A stretch of DNA of 64,000 bases from Arion vulgaris (Eukaryota > Mollusca > Gastropoda > Stylommatophora > Arionidae): contig CM036759.1 in assembly GCA_020796225.1 (NCBI GenBank), positions 682,001 to 746,000 of the forward strand. Reading direction: 5' to 3'. The notes beneath the pieces are model-generated. The model was not told where the DNA came from. It made no database searches and saw nothing but the letters and a program-made list of their open reading frames with translations. Shown one piece after another: positions 32,621 to 43,284 of the stretch. Position numbers and translations under genes: made by a program. Position 1 is the first letter of the stretch. Every line of letters begins with the position of its first letter.

Positions 32621-32859
32621 TGACGATGCCTGGCGATTTTTATGGAGTAACTGAGTTGCCCAAGCATCAATTACCCCCTCTCGACCTCACTGATAGAATC
32701 CAGAGGAGTGCAAGCACGACATCTAGTATCAGCTCGTTGCAGGAGCTGCCGGTAGGACATCCCTTGATGCCTGTCCGCTTTAGGAGCTCCGCTCCGGATT
32801 TTATGTTTTGGTTTACTCCCATAGCCTCTGCCGAGGCTCACTGGTCCTCCCGCAGATCA

Positions 32860-32985
32860 GACAGAAAAAATGCATACAAAGATCAGTATGCATACTCTTC
32901 GATATCTGTTGGGGAGACTGAGCACCTATGGGTCTGCCCGGAGTGCAATGACGTCAGTTTAGTAACCAAAAACCAATCCACAAGG
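32860..32985 (+). mobile_element. LINE C-terminal zinc segment
   Basis: The frame ISVGETEHLWVCPECND matches, with flanks, 52120-52215 at high identity; there it follows a LINE RNase H domain. The H-x3-C-x2-C pattern is the C-terminal zinc motif of that LINE. The longer frame around it (32620-33060) is not otherwise supported. Confidence 0.75.
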
Positions 32986-33345
32986 CAGTGGGGCTATTTG
33001 CCCATAGCTGGGGTCTGGATCTTGGATATCAGGGTAAATCCACTGATATCACAAGTTTAGGGGCCAGACCTCCACCAAGATTTTTGTCAGGTTAATTCCC
33101 CCAAAGGGCATTTTTTTAAAATCCTGACCTAGGGGTCCATCTCCCCAGGCGAGCCATTGCCCGTTAGCCTTGACCTCACGGTCAAAGTTTCCCGATCTAC
33201 ACCGCTGGGAGGTGGGGTTGACTTGTGTGTTCTGAGGGTCATCAGCAGGCTACTAATTTTCACTTTTCGCCCCTCCTAAGAGACTAGCCGATCCCAACCC
33301 TGCCAATGCAGGGCTAGCCCCAGGACACACCTTGTAGACCATGCT

Positions 33346-33540
33346 TTATATAGTCACTGATGTAGGTCATGCTTTATATAGTCACTGATGTAGGTCATGC
33401 TTTATATAGTCATTGATGTAGGTTATGTCATATATAGTCACTGATGTAGGTCATGCTTTATATAGTCACTGATGTAGGTCATGCTTTATATAGTCACTGA
33501 TGTAGGTCGTAAGACTTATTTAGTCATTGATATAGGTTAT
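33346..33540 (+). repeat. 28-bp tandem repeat
   Basis: About seven units of TGATGTAGGTCATGCTTTAT plus ATAGTCAC at exact 28-bp spacing, just upstream of the bZIP-like exon, within its intron. Confidence 0.95.
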
Positions 33541-33643
33541 TATTTGCTCACTGGTGTCATGTGATCTGTGCGTCATTTGATCTGTGCATCATGTGATATG
33601 TGAGTCATGTGATATTCTAAGAATGTTTGCAATTGTTTGACAG

Positions 33644-34913
33644 GAAATCCGCAAGCTTCAGTCACAGAATTGTGAATTGGTCAATGTTCTTGGAGATCTG
33701 ACTGAGCAGAGAAACAGTATAGTTGGTACCTTGAGACAGCACATGAAACAATGCTCCGACTATCATGCCACACAAAATGCTGCTGTTGGAATGTCTCAAC
33801 GTGTCTTGGACTTGCTGGGTTTTCCTTCTCTCTCTGCTAATGAAACTCAAGTTCAAGGCGTCTCTGATCTTTATATCTGCACTGGTGACAGTTCATCGTC
33901 TCATTCTCGATCGCAAAGTCCATCACTCATTGTTAAACAGGAACAATATTCCTTCTCTAGTTGTCCTCTTTCACCTCTTGTGCTTGGAAAGTTGGTGAAA
34001 GTCAAGCATAAACCTGTGTCAAGGGCTATGCTTGTCTGTGATGATGATGATGATGACTCTATAGTCAACCCCAAATTTTCCAACCTGCCGAACCCGCAGG
34101 TGAGTTATTACATTCCTCCTAGCAGTCCTGAGTTTGAATCACCATTGTTGCCATCAGCTGTAGCTAGACTTCCACTACGCAGGAGTTCCACTCAAGGATC
34201 AGATATGTCCACAGTCACGACAAGACTTCCACTACGCAGAAGTTCCACTCAAGGATCAGATATGTCCACAGTCACGACAAGTTCAACTGCAGACATAGCA
34301 GCAGCAGCTGATGAAGAAGAAGTCAGCCACTATAAGCACAAGCTGATGAAACATAGAAAGCAATTCTCAGACATTATAGATTCCTCATCAACAGGTAGCA
34401 GAGGCTTTAGACTGTGCCTAGAGCGAAGTTTTTCTTTTCCTAGCACCATCAGACAATCAAGATCATGCTTGGACTCTGTGTCTTCAGGGTCATACATGAT
34501 GGACTTGACCATCGGACATCAGCAACATAGACCTGACACATACGCCTACAACAATAGCATTAGACTCATGCAGTGAAGGAGGAGAAACTGTTAGCAGTTC
34601 ACTCGACTTGGTTGTCAACAGATCAGGACACTTGTTGTCAGAGAGCAGTGGAGAGAAACAGTTTATATCAAGCCAGATGGATACTTGGCCACCAGCTGGC
34701 ATGAGAGTTTCAGTATTGTCTCGGAACATTGAGCGCAGGTGGTCAGTTGATGACCATCAGCCTCAACCTCTACTAGAACCATTAAATTTAAGCAGCAAAA
34801 ACAATATGGAAGAAGGATATATTCTTAGTGAGACCAACACCAGCACCTCCCATAGTGAGACCAACACCAGCACCTCCCATAGTGAAAATCAATATTCTGA
34901 CCCTTACAGATAA
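33644..34913 (+). CDS. Terminal exon of a bZIP-like transcription factor
   Basis: TTGTTTGACAG ends at 33643 as a 3' splice site. The exon then opens in phase 0 with EIRKLQSQNCELVNVLG. Leucines at exon residues 5, 12, 19, Ile 26 and His 33 fall at exact heptad spacing, and His 33 is followed by Cys at +4 (HMKQC). A heptad zipper ending in H-x3-C is the pattern of Fos, ATF3, JDP2 and BATF zippers, in which the basic region lies on the preceding exon. The rest is Ser-rich with an Asp run (DDDDDD), and a 24-residue duplication (RLPLRRSSTQGSDMSTVTT, about 34168 and 34225). The first frame ends at 34576. A +1 frame then stays open to 34913 (LDSCSEGGETVSSS to NQYSDPYR), so a 1-base frameshift or assembly error near 34520-34560 is likely. 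The upstream basic region is not in this window's nearby sequence. Confidence 0.65.
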
Positions 34914-34915
34914 CA

Positions 34916-35490
34916 TTAGCTAGGACCGTTCACTTACAGAGAACATTAGTTAGAACCAGTCATAGAAAACATTAGTTAGAGCCAGTCACAGATAACATTA
35001 GTTAGAGCCAGTCACAGATAACATTAGTTAGAGCCAGTCACAGATAACATTAGTTAGAGCCAGTCACAGATAACATTAGTTACAGCCAGTCACAGATAAC
35101 ATAAGTTACAGCCAGTCACAGATAACATTATTAGTTAGAGCCAGTCACAGATAACATTATTAGTTAGAGCCAGTCACAGATAACATTATTAGTTAGAGCC
35201 AATCACAGATAACATTATTAGTTAGAGCCAGTCACAGATAACATTAGTTAGAACCAGTCACAGATAACATTAGTTAGAGCCAGTCACAGATAACATTAGT
35301 TAGAGCCAGTCACAGATAACATTATTAGTTAGAACCAGTCACAGATAACATTAGTTAGAGTCAGTCACTGACAGATAACATTAGTTAGAGCCAGTCACAG
35401 ATAACATTAGTTAGAACCAGTCACAGATAACATTAGTTAGAGCCAGTCAATGACAGATAACATTAGTTAGAGCCAGTCACAGATAACATT
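34916..35490 (+). repeat. 26-bp tandem repeat
   Basis: About 21 units of GATAACATTAGTTAGAGCCA plus GTCACA, with a 29-bp variant carrying ATTATTAG. It starts directly after the putative stop codon of the bZIP-like exon, so it would lie in its 3' UTR. Confidence 0.95.
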
Positions 35491-35639
35491 ATTAGGTTCT
35501 ATTAAAAGCTGCTTTTTTTAGCTTCTATTTTTCAGTATTGCTATAACTAGCTTATGTGGGTAGCTCTTTGCTATAACTATCTTATTTGGGGAGCTTACGT
35601 GGGTAGCTCATTGCTGTAACTAGTTTCACACACAAAAAC

Positions 35640-35782
35640 TCCAATCTGCTAACTATATCTGCTAGCTATATCTGCTACCTATATCTGCTACCTATATCTG
35701 CTAACTATATCTGCTAACTATATCTGCTACCTATATCTGCTACCTATATCTGCTACCTATATCTGCTAACTATATCTGCTCC
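35640..35782 (+). repeat. 13-bp tandem repeat
   Basis: About eleven units of TATATCTGCTAAC / TATATCTGCTACC. Confidence 0.95.
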
Positions 35783-36100
35783 TGCTGTAGGCATTTTGTT
35801 ACAGGGACTCTTGCCTTGGAGACCTCGGGTGTTGAAGGTTCTTGGTGTTTTTTTGCCATTAGTACTTGTCTGTTCTCTCTGTCCCATAGCTTTGGAAACC
35901 AGAGTTGGTGGTCCATCAATAGTTTGTTGTCAACTCGACGGTATTTAGAATCCAACACTTGGTGGGATTTCATATAAATACTACAATTTGTTGTAAACTC
36001 AACAATGTCATAAAACAATTTACGCTGCACATTGTGCGTCTGTCTTCTAGTACTTTTCTGTCGGGCTGCTCTTCTTAGCCTTCTACTGTCCCCAGTATGC
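35770..36100 (-). CDS. Unrecognised open frame between two minisatellites
   Basis: On the minus strand about 110 codons stay open, from a basic stretch RRLRRAARQKSTRRQTH to KLFYDIVEFTTNCSIY, VDNKLLMDHQLWFPKLW and VPVTKCLQQEQI. The stop falls in the 13-bp array. Composition looks protein-like, but no domain is recognised. The frame ends in repeats on both sides, so it may be a fragment of a host or transposon gene. Confidence 0.3.
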
Positions 36101-36172
36101 CTACAATTAGCCTTCTACTGTCCCCAGTATGCCTACAATTAGCCTTCTACTGTTCCCAGTTGCCTACAAGGC
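36078..36172 (+). repeat. 32-bp tandem repeat
   Basis: Three units of AGCCTTCTACTGTCCCCAGT plus ATGCCTACAATT, the last degenerate. Confidence 0.9.
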
Positions 36173-36374
36173 AGAAGGTTAAATTTGCTCTCAGGTATTT
36201 GTCAACAGGCAGTGTGTAACCTATTCAGGGTAGGCCACTCTCCCCTCCAATACAATGTTAACTAACAACACTCATGGTGCGGACACAGAGTACTGTCAGT
36301 CTTTTTTCTGGCTATATATACACACACACAGCAACGTCTGTCCACTAAGAGTTAACACATCCACCATATTGGCA

Positions 36375-36727
36375 ACACAGAACTGGATATCCCAGAACTG
36401 GATATCCCAGAACTGGACATTGCGGAACTGGAAACATATTGGCAATACAGAACTGGATATCCCAGAACTGGACATTGCAGAACTGGAAACATATTGGCAA
36501 TACAGAACTTTAAACATATTGACAAAACAGAACTGGAGAAACATATTGACAATACAGAACTGGAGAAACATATTGGCAAAACATAACTGGAGAAACATAT
36601 TGGCAACACAGAACTGAGAAACATATTGACAATACAGAACTGGAGAAACATATTGATAAAACAGAACTGGAGAAACATATTGATAAAACAGAACTGGAGA
36701 AACATATTGACAATACAGAACTGTAAA
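36375..36727 (+). repeat. Compound 27-bp tandem repeat
   Basis: First GGATATCCCAGAACT units, then about eleven copies of AACTGGAGAAACATATTGAC plus AATACAG. Frames on the minus strand rich in FLQFCFVN are products of this array. Confidence 0.95.
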
Positions 36728-36797
36728 CAAATTTTGTGACATATAGGTCATTTTAATGTTATCTGCAAGAGACAATTTTTGTGGCTTTTTTGACTGG

Positions 36798-36992
36798 TGA
36801 ATAAGTTGTTGTTTGACTGATTGAATAAGTTGTTTGACTGATTGAATAAGTTGTTGTTTGACTGATTGAATAAGTTGTTTGACTGATTGAATAAGTTGTT
36901 GTTTGACTGATTGAATAAGTTGTTTGACTGATTGAATAAGTTGTTGTTTGACTGATTGAATAAGTTGTTGTTTGACTGATTGAATAAGTTGT
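36798..36992 (+). repeat. Alternating 21/24-bp tandem repeat
   Basis: Units TTTGACTGATTGAATAAGTT with or without an extra GTTG, alternating regularly, which points to a higher-order 45-bp unit. Confidence 0.95.
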
Positions 36993-36999
36993 TATATCT

Positions 37000-37438
37000 G
37001 CTGAAATCAATGCTATTTGATACATAAAGATAGATATATTTTTATCTGTCATTTTGCGAAGCATAGAATTGTTACAATTTGTGCAACTTTCATTCTGTTT
37101 GTCTCAAGCTCCTTCATACTGGCAGCAGCTCTTTATTGACAGATTTCTATTGTGTGATGTGTTATTAATTGTGCTGATTCTGCAAGTCATAGCAGCTGTT
37201 ATGTTTCAAGATCAGAGTAGGATAATATTTCATATTCTTATATCATCAGCAGCATCATCATTGTCACATGACCTTCCTGTATATCATTGGTTTGATAAAT
37301 AAATCATGATGCCATATCATATATTTGTGTTGTTGTGTGTCTCTGTGTGTTGTTGTGTGTCTCTGTGTGTTGATGACTGATGTTGTATGTTATGTGTTGA
37401 TATTTAAACCGTCTTCATATCTCTTGTGCTTGTTTTCA
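37000..37438. other. Spacer with (TGTGTGT) runs
   Basis: No gene seen. An AATAAA lies at about 37299, which could be a polyadenylation signal for the plus-strand gene. GTGTGTTGTTGTGTGTCTCT is duplicated at about 37328-37370. Confidence 0.4.
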
Positions 37439-37806
37439 TGTTGTTCTATACTAAGTAAGGTTGTTTTCATGTTGTTCTATACTAAGTAAGGTTGTTTTCA
37501 TGTTGTTCTATACTAAGTAAGGTTGTTTTCATGTTGTTCTATACTAAGTAAGCTTGTTTTCATGTTGTTCTATACTAAGTAAGCTTGTTTTCATGTTGTT
37601 CTATACTAAGTAAGCTTGTTTTCATGTTGTTCTATACTAAGTAAGGTTGTTTTCATGTTGTTCTATACTAAGTAAGGTTGTTTTCATGTTGTTCTATACT
37701 AAGTAAGCTTGTTTTCATGTTGTTCTATACTAAGTAAGCTTGTTTTCATGTTGTTCTATACTAAGTAAGCTTGTTTTCATGTTCTATACTAAGTAAGCTT
37801 GTTTTG
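37439..37806 (+). repeat. 31-bp tandem repeat
   Basis: About twelve almost identical units of TTGTTTTCATGTTGTTCTAT plus ACTAAGTAAGG, with a G/C variant at the last position. Confidence 0.95.
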
Positions 37807-38084
37807 TTGTTTGCGCACTGGCTTATATCTACGTCGTTTCTGCTATTTTTACTTGGTTATTCCACCAAGTTGTCATTTTTTTGCTCCAGTGTCTCTGTAT
37901 TTTACTGTTGCGCATTAGAGACAAAGTGACACAACAACAACATACACATAACAACAACATACACACAACAACAACATACACATAAACATGGCAAGATTAC
38001 GAGGAAATATTGAGTTCAGATAACAAAAGTTCAACGTGAAAGTTCTACAAGTAAATTAAAGTCATGAGCGACAGACAAGAACAA

Positions 38085-38132
38085 TATGATCCAACTTAAA
38101 TTATTAATGATGAAAATAGACATGCTCTAAAT
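38085..38132 (+). mobile_element. Host LINE, part 1 of 4 (left of the hAT)
   Basis: The reading INDENRHALN ends in the target duplication CTCTAAAT. It continues in frame at 42471 with ESKSIMNRW, giving the usual RTE block (DExGxxL..E.xxIxxRW) before the RT domain. Confidence 0.75.
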
Positions 38133-38339
38133 CATAGGTTCCCAACGAGGGTCACCCCTGGGAGGCGATAAGAAGTTGGAAGGGGGCGCTGGGTTGAAAA
38201 GTAAATTTTGGGTGGCGTTGAGGACCATCCGCCGCACCCTTAAGCTGAAGATTCAAAGTCGCGCGAGTCCTGCCCACGCGCAACGATTAATAGTGCAATA
38301 GACAGAATCTATGCGTATTGTACCAGGTTATGTTGGAAT

Positions 38340-39000
38340 CAAAGAAGAAAGAAATCCAGACAGTATGATGTCGAATATTTGAAATACGATTTATTCAATC
38401 ACCCACAAACAAGACATTATCAATGTGTCTGGATTGCCACAAGATGTTTTCACATAAAGCTATGGCACCTTCGCGATTAGAAGAACATGTGAGCAAAATA
38501 CATTCTGGCAGAAAAGAGTGAGTGAGGTTCGGCGTTCTGTACTGCATACACCGCGGTCTGAAATTGTTTTAAAGTCCCATTGAGAAATAACACAGTGTAG
38601 AGACGAATCGTCGAAATAATGTTTTGACGACTACTTTTGAAGCTTTTTTTATAACTTGATGCGTCGTCTTTACCAACAAATGAGTCTTTACCTCTGGCGC
38701 ACGTTCGCTTCATAAAAGATGAAAACATTTGTCAAGAACTATTATTTGCAAGAACATTAGAAACGGACAATAAAGAAAATCTATATTTGACGTATTGGAA
38801 TACCATTTTTAAGAAAACAGAATTCCGCTGAATAATATCTTGTCTATAAATATATATGGTGTTCTGGCAATGGTTGGATGCTACAGCCAGTTGAATTCAT
38901 TTTGAAAAACTTTCCCAAATGTAGTCACCGTGCGCCCGGCAAAGGAGCGGCAGGAAAATCTTGCAGATAAAAATGCACCAGACTCATGAGATTCAACTTA
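38340..39000 (+). pseudogene. hAT transposase N-terminal part (BED finger)
   Basis: RQYDVEYLKYDLFN near 38360 matches the start of ZBED5/SCAND3-like transposases (K(R)xYDxxYLKYGF). A shifted frame gives CLDCHKMFSHKAMAPSRLEE and then HVSKIH: CxxC and H-x4-H of a BED zinc finger with the usual NAMxPSRLxRHL core. Around 38855, IPLNNILSI and VLAMVGCYSQLNSFLK correspond to the (T)DGAPAMxGxxxGFxxxLK block of the catalytic domain. The catalytic Asp is lost (DGAP reads GVLA). Dead. Confidence 0.75.
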
Positions 39001-39204
39001 ATCCGCTGGAACAAATACACCATGAAACAGAATGCAGCACAAATGGGAAAGCAGAAATCATAGTAATTGGCATCTTTGTAGACATTCTAACAGATTCCAA
39101 CTAACACAGCCCTTATGTTGGAAATCATAGTAATTGGCATCTTTGTAGACATTCTAACAGATTCGAACTAACAGAGCCCTTATGCCGGAAACCATGAACT
39201 TACC

Positions 39205-39500
39205 AATACAAATTCTCTAGTAGTGGGAGATTTTAACAGTCACTCAGAAAGGTGGGGATACCAATACATCAATGTAAAGGGGGTAGAACAGTGGAAATAG
39301 ATAACAACCTGCAGCTCAGGAATGGACTCGATGACCCACCAACCATCTACTCAAGAAGACAGAAAAATATATCCCCCAGACCTCGTCTTTGCCACCGATG
39401 ACATAGCTCAGAACTTGGATCAAACCTTCATGGATCAGATAGAAGATAGTGACCACAAACCTGTCAAGCTCTCCTTGAAGATTAGATATTTCACCCAAGT
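39205..39500 (+). pseudogene. LINE endonuclease remnant
   Basis: SLVVGDFNSHSERWGY carries the GDFN catalytic block; PPDLVFATDDIAQNL and DSDHKPVKLSLK carry the SDHxP block with the catalytic Asp-His. These are the second half of an EEP endonuclease. One frame is open from 39322 to 39500. Confidence 0.85.
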
Positions 39501-39889
39501 CCAAGACATGATAACAGTGGAACTACAAAAGAGCTCACTGGGCACAGTTTGCGGGATTCAACTACATCTACTGTGACCCCATAAATACACACCAAAAAAG
39601 ATAAGGAACATGACAAACCTACTAAACATATCCATTTGAGGGCAGCAAGAGAATCAAATCCTAGAGGTGCAGGGAGAGACTACAAATCTTATTGGTCAGA
39701 AGAGGTCCAAAATGTTGAAGAGGAAGTGAAAGTGAGTCAGTTAGAGAGAGATTAGAAACTGAGCAGAGCATAGACAGCAACATAGCACTCAAGGCAGCCT
39801 CGGCTAAATATAGGAGAGCAGTTAAGAAAGCCACAAGGTAGAGATGAAGAGACAAGACGTCTCAACATGGACATAGGTGAGTTGAAGAA

Positions 39890-41005
39890 GCACTCCAGGG
39901 TCTTAACCTTAAAAAGTCACCAGAAAAGGATGGCATCATAAATGAGATGCTCATCAACCTAGGCAAGAAAAAGCTGCTAAAAGTTTTGAATGCGAGCTGA
40001 AAAGTCGTAGAAATATCCAGTGAATGGAAATAAGCTATCACAGTGCCAAATCCAAAACAATGAAAAGACAGATTCGATCCAAGCAATCGTAGACCAATTA
40101 GCCTCTTTAGGTGTGTTGGGAAAGTGATGGAGAGGCTTCTCAATAGAAGACTCATGTGGCAACTGGAGCAAAAACAATTGATACTACTACAACAGAGTGG
40201 ATTCAGTCAGTATGGATCAACAGAAGACCAAGTAACTTACATTGCACAGGAGATCGAAGGTGGATTTCAAGAAAATAAACATACACTAACGGTTATGGGT
40301 TGACAAGGAGAAGGTTTTCGACAGGGTCTGGAGAGAGGGACATGTATATCTGGATATGTCACTATCTGGTAAATAGAACAGCCGAAGTATAGGACCAGGA
40401 AAAACATAGCAGGAAGGCAATAATCGAACAAGTTGTTCCCCAAGGAGGGGCCTGTCTCCACGCTACTTCTAGTTTTTATAAATGATTATGGAAGACATCC
40501 CCAACAGAGTGCTTGGTGCAATCTACGCTGATGATCTGGCATTGTGGACACGAGAAGAATCAATAGCAGTAGCCACCTCAAGGATGCAAGATGTAATTTA
40601 AAAGCTAGAAAAATAGACCAGGTCTTGACTGCCCTTTATAAATGAAAAGTCTTCAGCCTATTCAAGAAGAAACAAATGCTCAAGTTCAATGACCACCTAC
40701 TCTCAATAGAGGAATGTCCAACATATATGGAAATCATGATGGAGAGCAGGTGGATTTGGAAAACACAGATAGGCATATCTAGGGAAAAAGAAAAGAAGAG
40801 ACTGGGGATCGTGAACAAATTAGCAGGCACCAACAGGAGTGCGGGCTGTAGCATTCCGAAAAGGATTTACTCTGGGAGAGTTTGGCCAGTACTTAAATAT
40901 GGCATAGCAGCCTGGGTCATAATCTCCAAGACACACTTCATAAAGCTAAGCCAAGTGTTAAATCAGGCACGGATCATCACTGAAACCATAAGTCTAACCC
41001 CATAG
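39890..41005 (+). pseudogene. LINE reverse transcriptase remnant
   Basis: Reads KSPEKDGIINEMLINLG (motif 1), NRRPISL near 40085, CVGKVMERLLNRRL, LLQQSGFSQYGSTEDQV (motif 2), EQVVPQGG (motif B), then AIYADDLALWTREES near 40520 (catalytic YADD intact), and the thumb block LGIVNKLAGTN with GRVWPVLKYGIAAW. Many stops and shifts. Confidence 0.85.
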
Positions 41006-41389
41006 AAATACTGGAAACGGCCATAGGACTTCAACCAATGGAGGACAGACGAAACGTAAAGGTACTTCAATGAGGAGAAAAATGCAAGAGGCTGATGAAC
41101 TATTCAATGCACCCCCAAATAAATAACAACGGTAGGGGCAGATTGAAAAGTAGTAGCTTCATGGCAAACTCCAAAGAGCTTGCCCACACAAACCCAATAT
41201 TGGCACTGGCTCAACCAAGACACATACAGCCAGCTCCTCTCCTCCCTGGTCATACATGCTCCCAGGGCTGGATGCCCTCATTAGAGCTGCAAAAATGGCA
41301 CTACAACATATGAAACAAATACATAGAAAAATTGTGCTTTTGGTCTGCTATCTCAGCAGTGAAATCTGAAAGGAACACATAACTAAGTG

Positions 41390-41895
41390 ATCTCAGGTCA
41401 ACCGTAGCCCAGCTGGCCCATGATTCCGAGAGTGTAGTAATCCAGTGGATACCTTCACACCGCAAGCTCAAGGGGAATAAAGATGCTGACAGATTGGCTA
41501 AAGAGGGAGCAGGGATGCCTCAAGATGACAACCTGGTCAGCTAGGAAGAAGCAAAACCATCCCCAGAGGGCACTACACAACAAAGTGGGAAAAATAACAC
41601 ACAAAACACAACAAGCATGATGGATATTATGAACTGCCTAGAAGAGACCATATTATCATACTTCGCCTCTGGACGGGTCACAACAGAATGAAAACATAAC
41701 TAGATTCGAGATAGGCACAAACGACCTGTACCACTGTGGTTTGACGAATATGACGACAGAGCACGTCCTACAGAACTGCCCCCAGTATGCAGACCTGAGG
41801 AGAAAGATGTGGCCCACTTACACCAACGTCCAAGAAAACTGTATGGCGTGGCTGATAGATGCCTTTATTAGAGAATCCGAAATCCCAGTCTAGTG
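41390..41895 (+). pseudogene. LINE RNase H and C-terminal zinc motif
   Basis: VIQWIPSHRKLKGNKDADRLAKEGA (QWIPSHxG..GNxxADxLAK; only the first 20 residues are typical motif) gives the last His and Asp of RNase H. In a later frame YHCGLTNMTTEHVLQNCPQY forms the C-x8-H-x4-C zinc end. The same blocks in a sister LINE are at 43783-44271. Confidence 0.85.
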
Positions 41896-42074
41896 AGCAT
41901 GCAGAGGAAGTAGAAACATAAAATGTACAAATAACAGAAATTATTTCTGGAGAAAGAGTTGATAGAATTGTCAAAAAATAAAGAGATGAAATGGAAAAAT
42001 AGAATAATGGATATCAAGAATTGCGTCTACAAATTTAAATTCCAATATTATATCTAAACCCTAATGGGCTGCAG

Positions 42075-42250
42075 TAAGAAGTTGTTTATTGTATGCCCAT
42101 CACCATATTTAGCTGAAAGAGGATTTATCATGGCCACCAGACTATTTACAAAGACACAAAACAGATTGTCAATAGAGTAATGCGGCGGTTAAAAATTATT
42201 GATGACAAAAATGTCACCAAACATCGAAAAATTAGTTTCATCACATCTAG
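42075..42250 (+). pseudogene. hAT transposase C-terminal dimerisation block
   Basis: PSPYLAERGFIMATRLFTK followed by NRLSIE matches the (P)xYxxSERxFSxxxxxxTxxRNRL block at the end of hAT transposases, and MSPNIEKLVSSH is the usual terminal segment of the ZBED5-like group. Together with the N-terminal part it shows the hAT was autonomous in type before the LINE inserted. Confidence 0.75.
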
Positions 42251-42470
42251 TTCAGCTCCAATAAATACATTATAACATAAATTGTGTCAATGATACTTTG
42301 AGGAATACAGTAATATTGGTATTATTATCTAATAAAATAACTGAAAAATGTGTCCTTGTTTTTCCATTTATAGTATGTACAATATAGTTTACCCAAGGGA
42401 AGCGCTGGCGAATTATTCACTGAAAAAGTGGGCGCTCATTCAAAAAAGGTTGGGAACCTATGCTCTAAAT

Positions 42471-42894
42471 GAATCAAAAAGTATAATGAACAGATGGCGG
42501 CGGCAATACTTTAATGAACTTCTCAACCTACAACAAGAGGACCAACTTATGAACACTCAAGAACACATAGTAAACGTAACTTCAGAAGTAGAACCAAGCA
42601 TAACACTAGCAGAGATTAGAAATACTCTAAACATGGTTCCATCTAACAAAACACCAGGCCCAGACAATATCCCGGCCGACCTACTCAAAGCAACTAAAGA
42701 GGTAGGAATCAGCTGGCTCCATAGACTATTCAACCAAGTCTGGATCACACAAGAAACACCAGAAGATTGGAGGAATGCAATAATAGTTCCCATCTGGAAG
42801 AAGAAAGGTAGCAATAGGGATTATACGAAATATAGAGGAATAGCGCTACTGTGTCACACTGGAAAAAATATTCTGTAACGTACTTGAAAAAAAA
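42471..42894 (+). mobile_element. Host LINE, part 2 of 4
   Basis: Open frame with SIMNRWRRQYFNELLN, LAEIRNTLNMVPSNKTPGPD (RT motif 1, PGPDNIPADLLK), SWLHRLFNQVW and IIVPIWKKKGS, then YRGIALLCHTGK. It stops at CTTGAAAAAAAA where a TIR element inserted; the frame (ex-NVLEKRL) resumes at 46205. Confidence 0.9.
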
Positions 42895-42934
42895 GGGAGG
42901 CGTTATTCACACTCGGCTGTGTATAACGTTCGGA

Positions 42935-42960
42935 GTTATTCACAGTTGGCTGTGAATAAC
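42935..42960. repeat. Subterminal hairpin of the TIR element
   Basis: GTTATTCACAG, a TTGG loop, then CTGTGAATAAC: a perfect 11-bp inverted repeat. Its arm repeats the first ten bases of the terminal inverted repeat. Confidence 0.9.
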
Positions 42961-43284
42961 TAAGAATGTTATTCGTATAGTTTAAAACAGAGCATTATTG
43001 ACAGATGTCAATACAACAAGATATATCTCCGTGTTATACACAGATGGCTATGCCATATCAATGCCAATAAAATATAATAAAAAGAGATCTCCGCATAATA
43101 TAGACTAGAGCGTTTTACACAGATACGAAAAGTTTAATAATCTTCGACAAACTATAAGCCTAACTAATAATTTATCCGATCTAACTATAGGCCTATAATG
43201 ACATATTACACGAATTCGTTGTAATAAAATATATTAGATTATATAGACCTAGGCCTACAAAAACAGGCCTGCCTATAAGATATG
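42961..43284. other. TIR element interior, AT-rich
   Basis: No gene recognised. Confidence 0.5.

Larger units (their letters stand above)
39176..41990 (+). mobile_element. RNase H LINE inserted in the hAT
   Basis: Plus-strand remnants in order: endonuclease, RT, RNase H and C-terminal zinc motif. Each block sits in a different frame, so it is old. A 70-bp direct duplication (about 39053-39187) precedes it. It separates the two ends of the hAT transposase. Confidence 0.85.
38133..42462 (+). mobile_element. hAT element with perfect 14-bp TIR and 8-bp duplication
   Basis: CTCTAAAT stands at 38125-38132 and 42463-42470. The element begins CATAGGTTCCCAAC and ends with its exact reverse complement. 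Inside are broken pieces of a BED-finger hAT transposase at both ends and a degenerate LINE in the middle (39176-41990). Its insertion split the LINE at 38085/42471. The target resembles that of the hAT at 17798 (CTCTAGAC). Confidence 0.95.

Noticed and set aside
32620..33060. 146-codon plus-strand frame
   Set aside because: Only its ETEHLWVCPECND part has support, as a LINE C-terminus. The first half overlaps minus-strand LINE 5' sequence and has no recognisable domain.
36759..37064. Minus-strand SISQTTTY repeat frame
   Set aside because: Product of the alternating 21/24-bp array.
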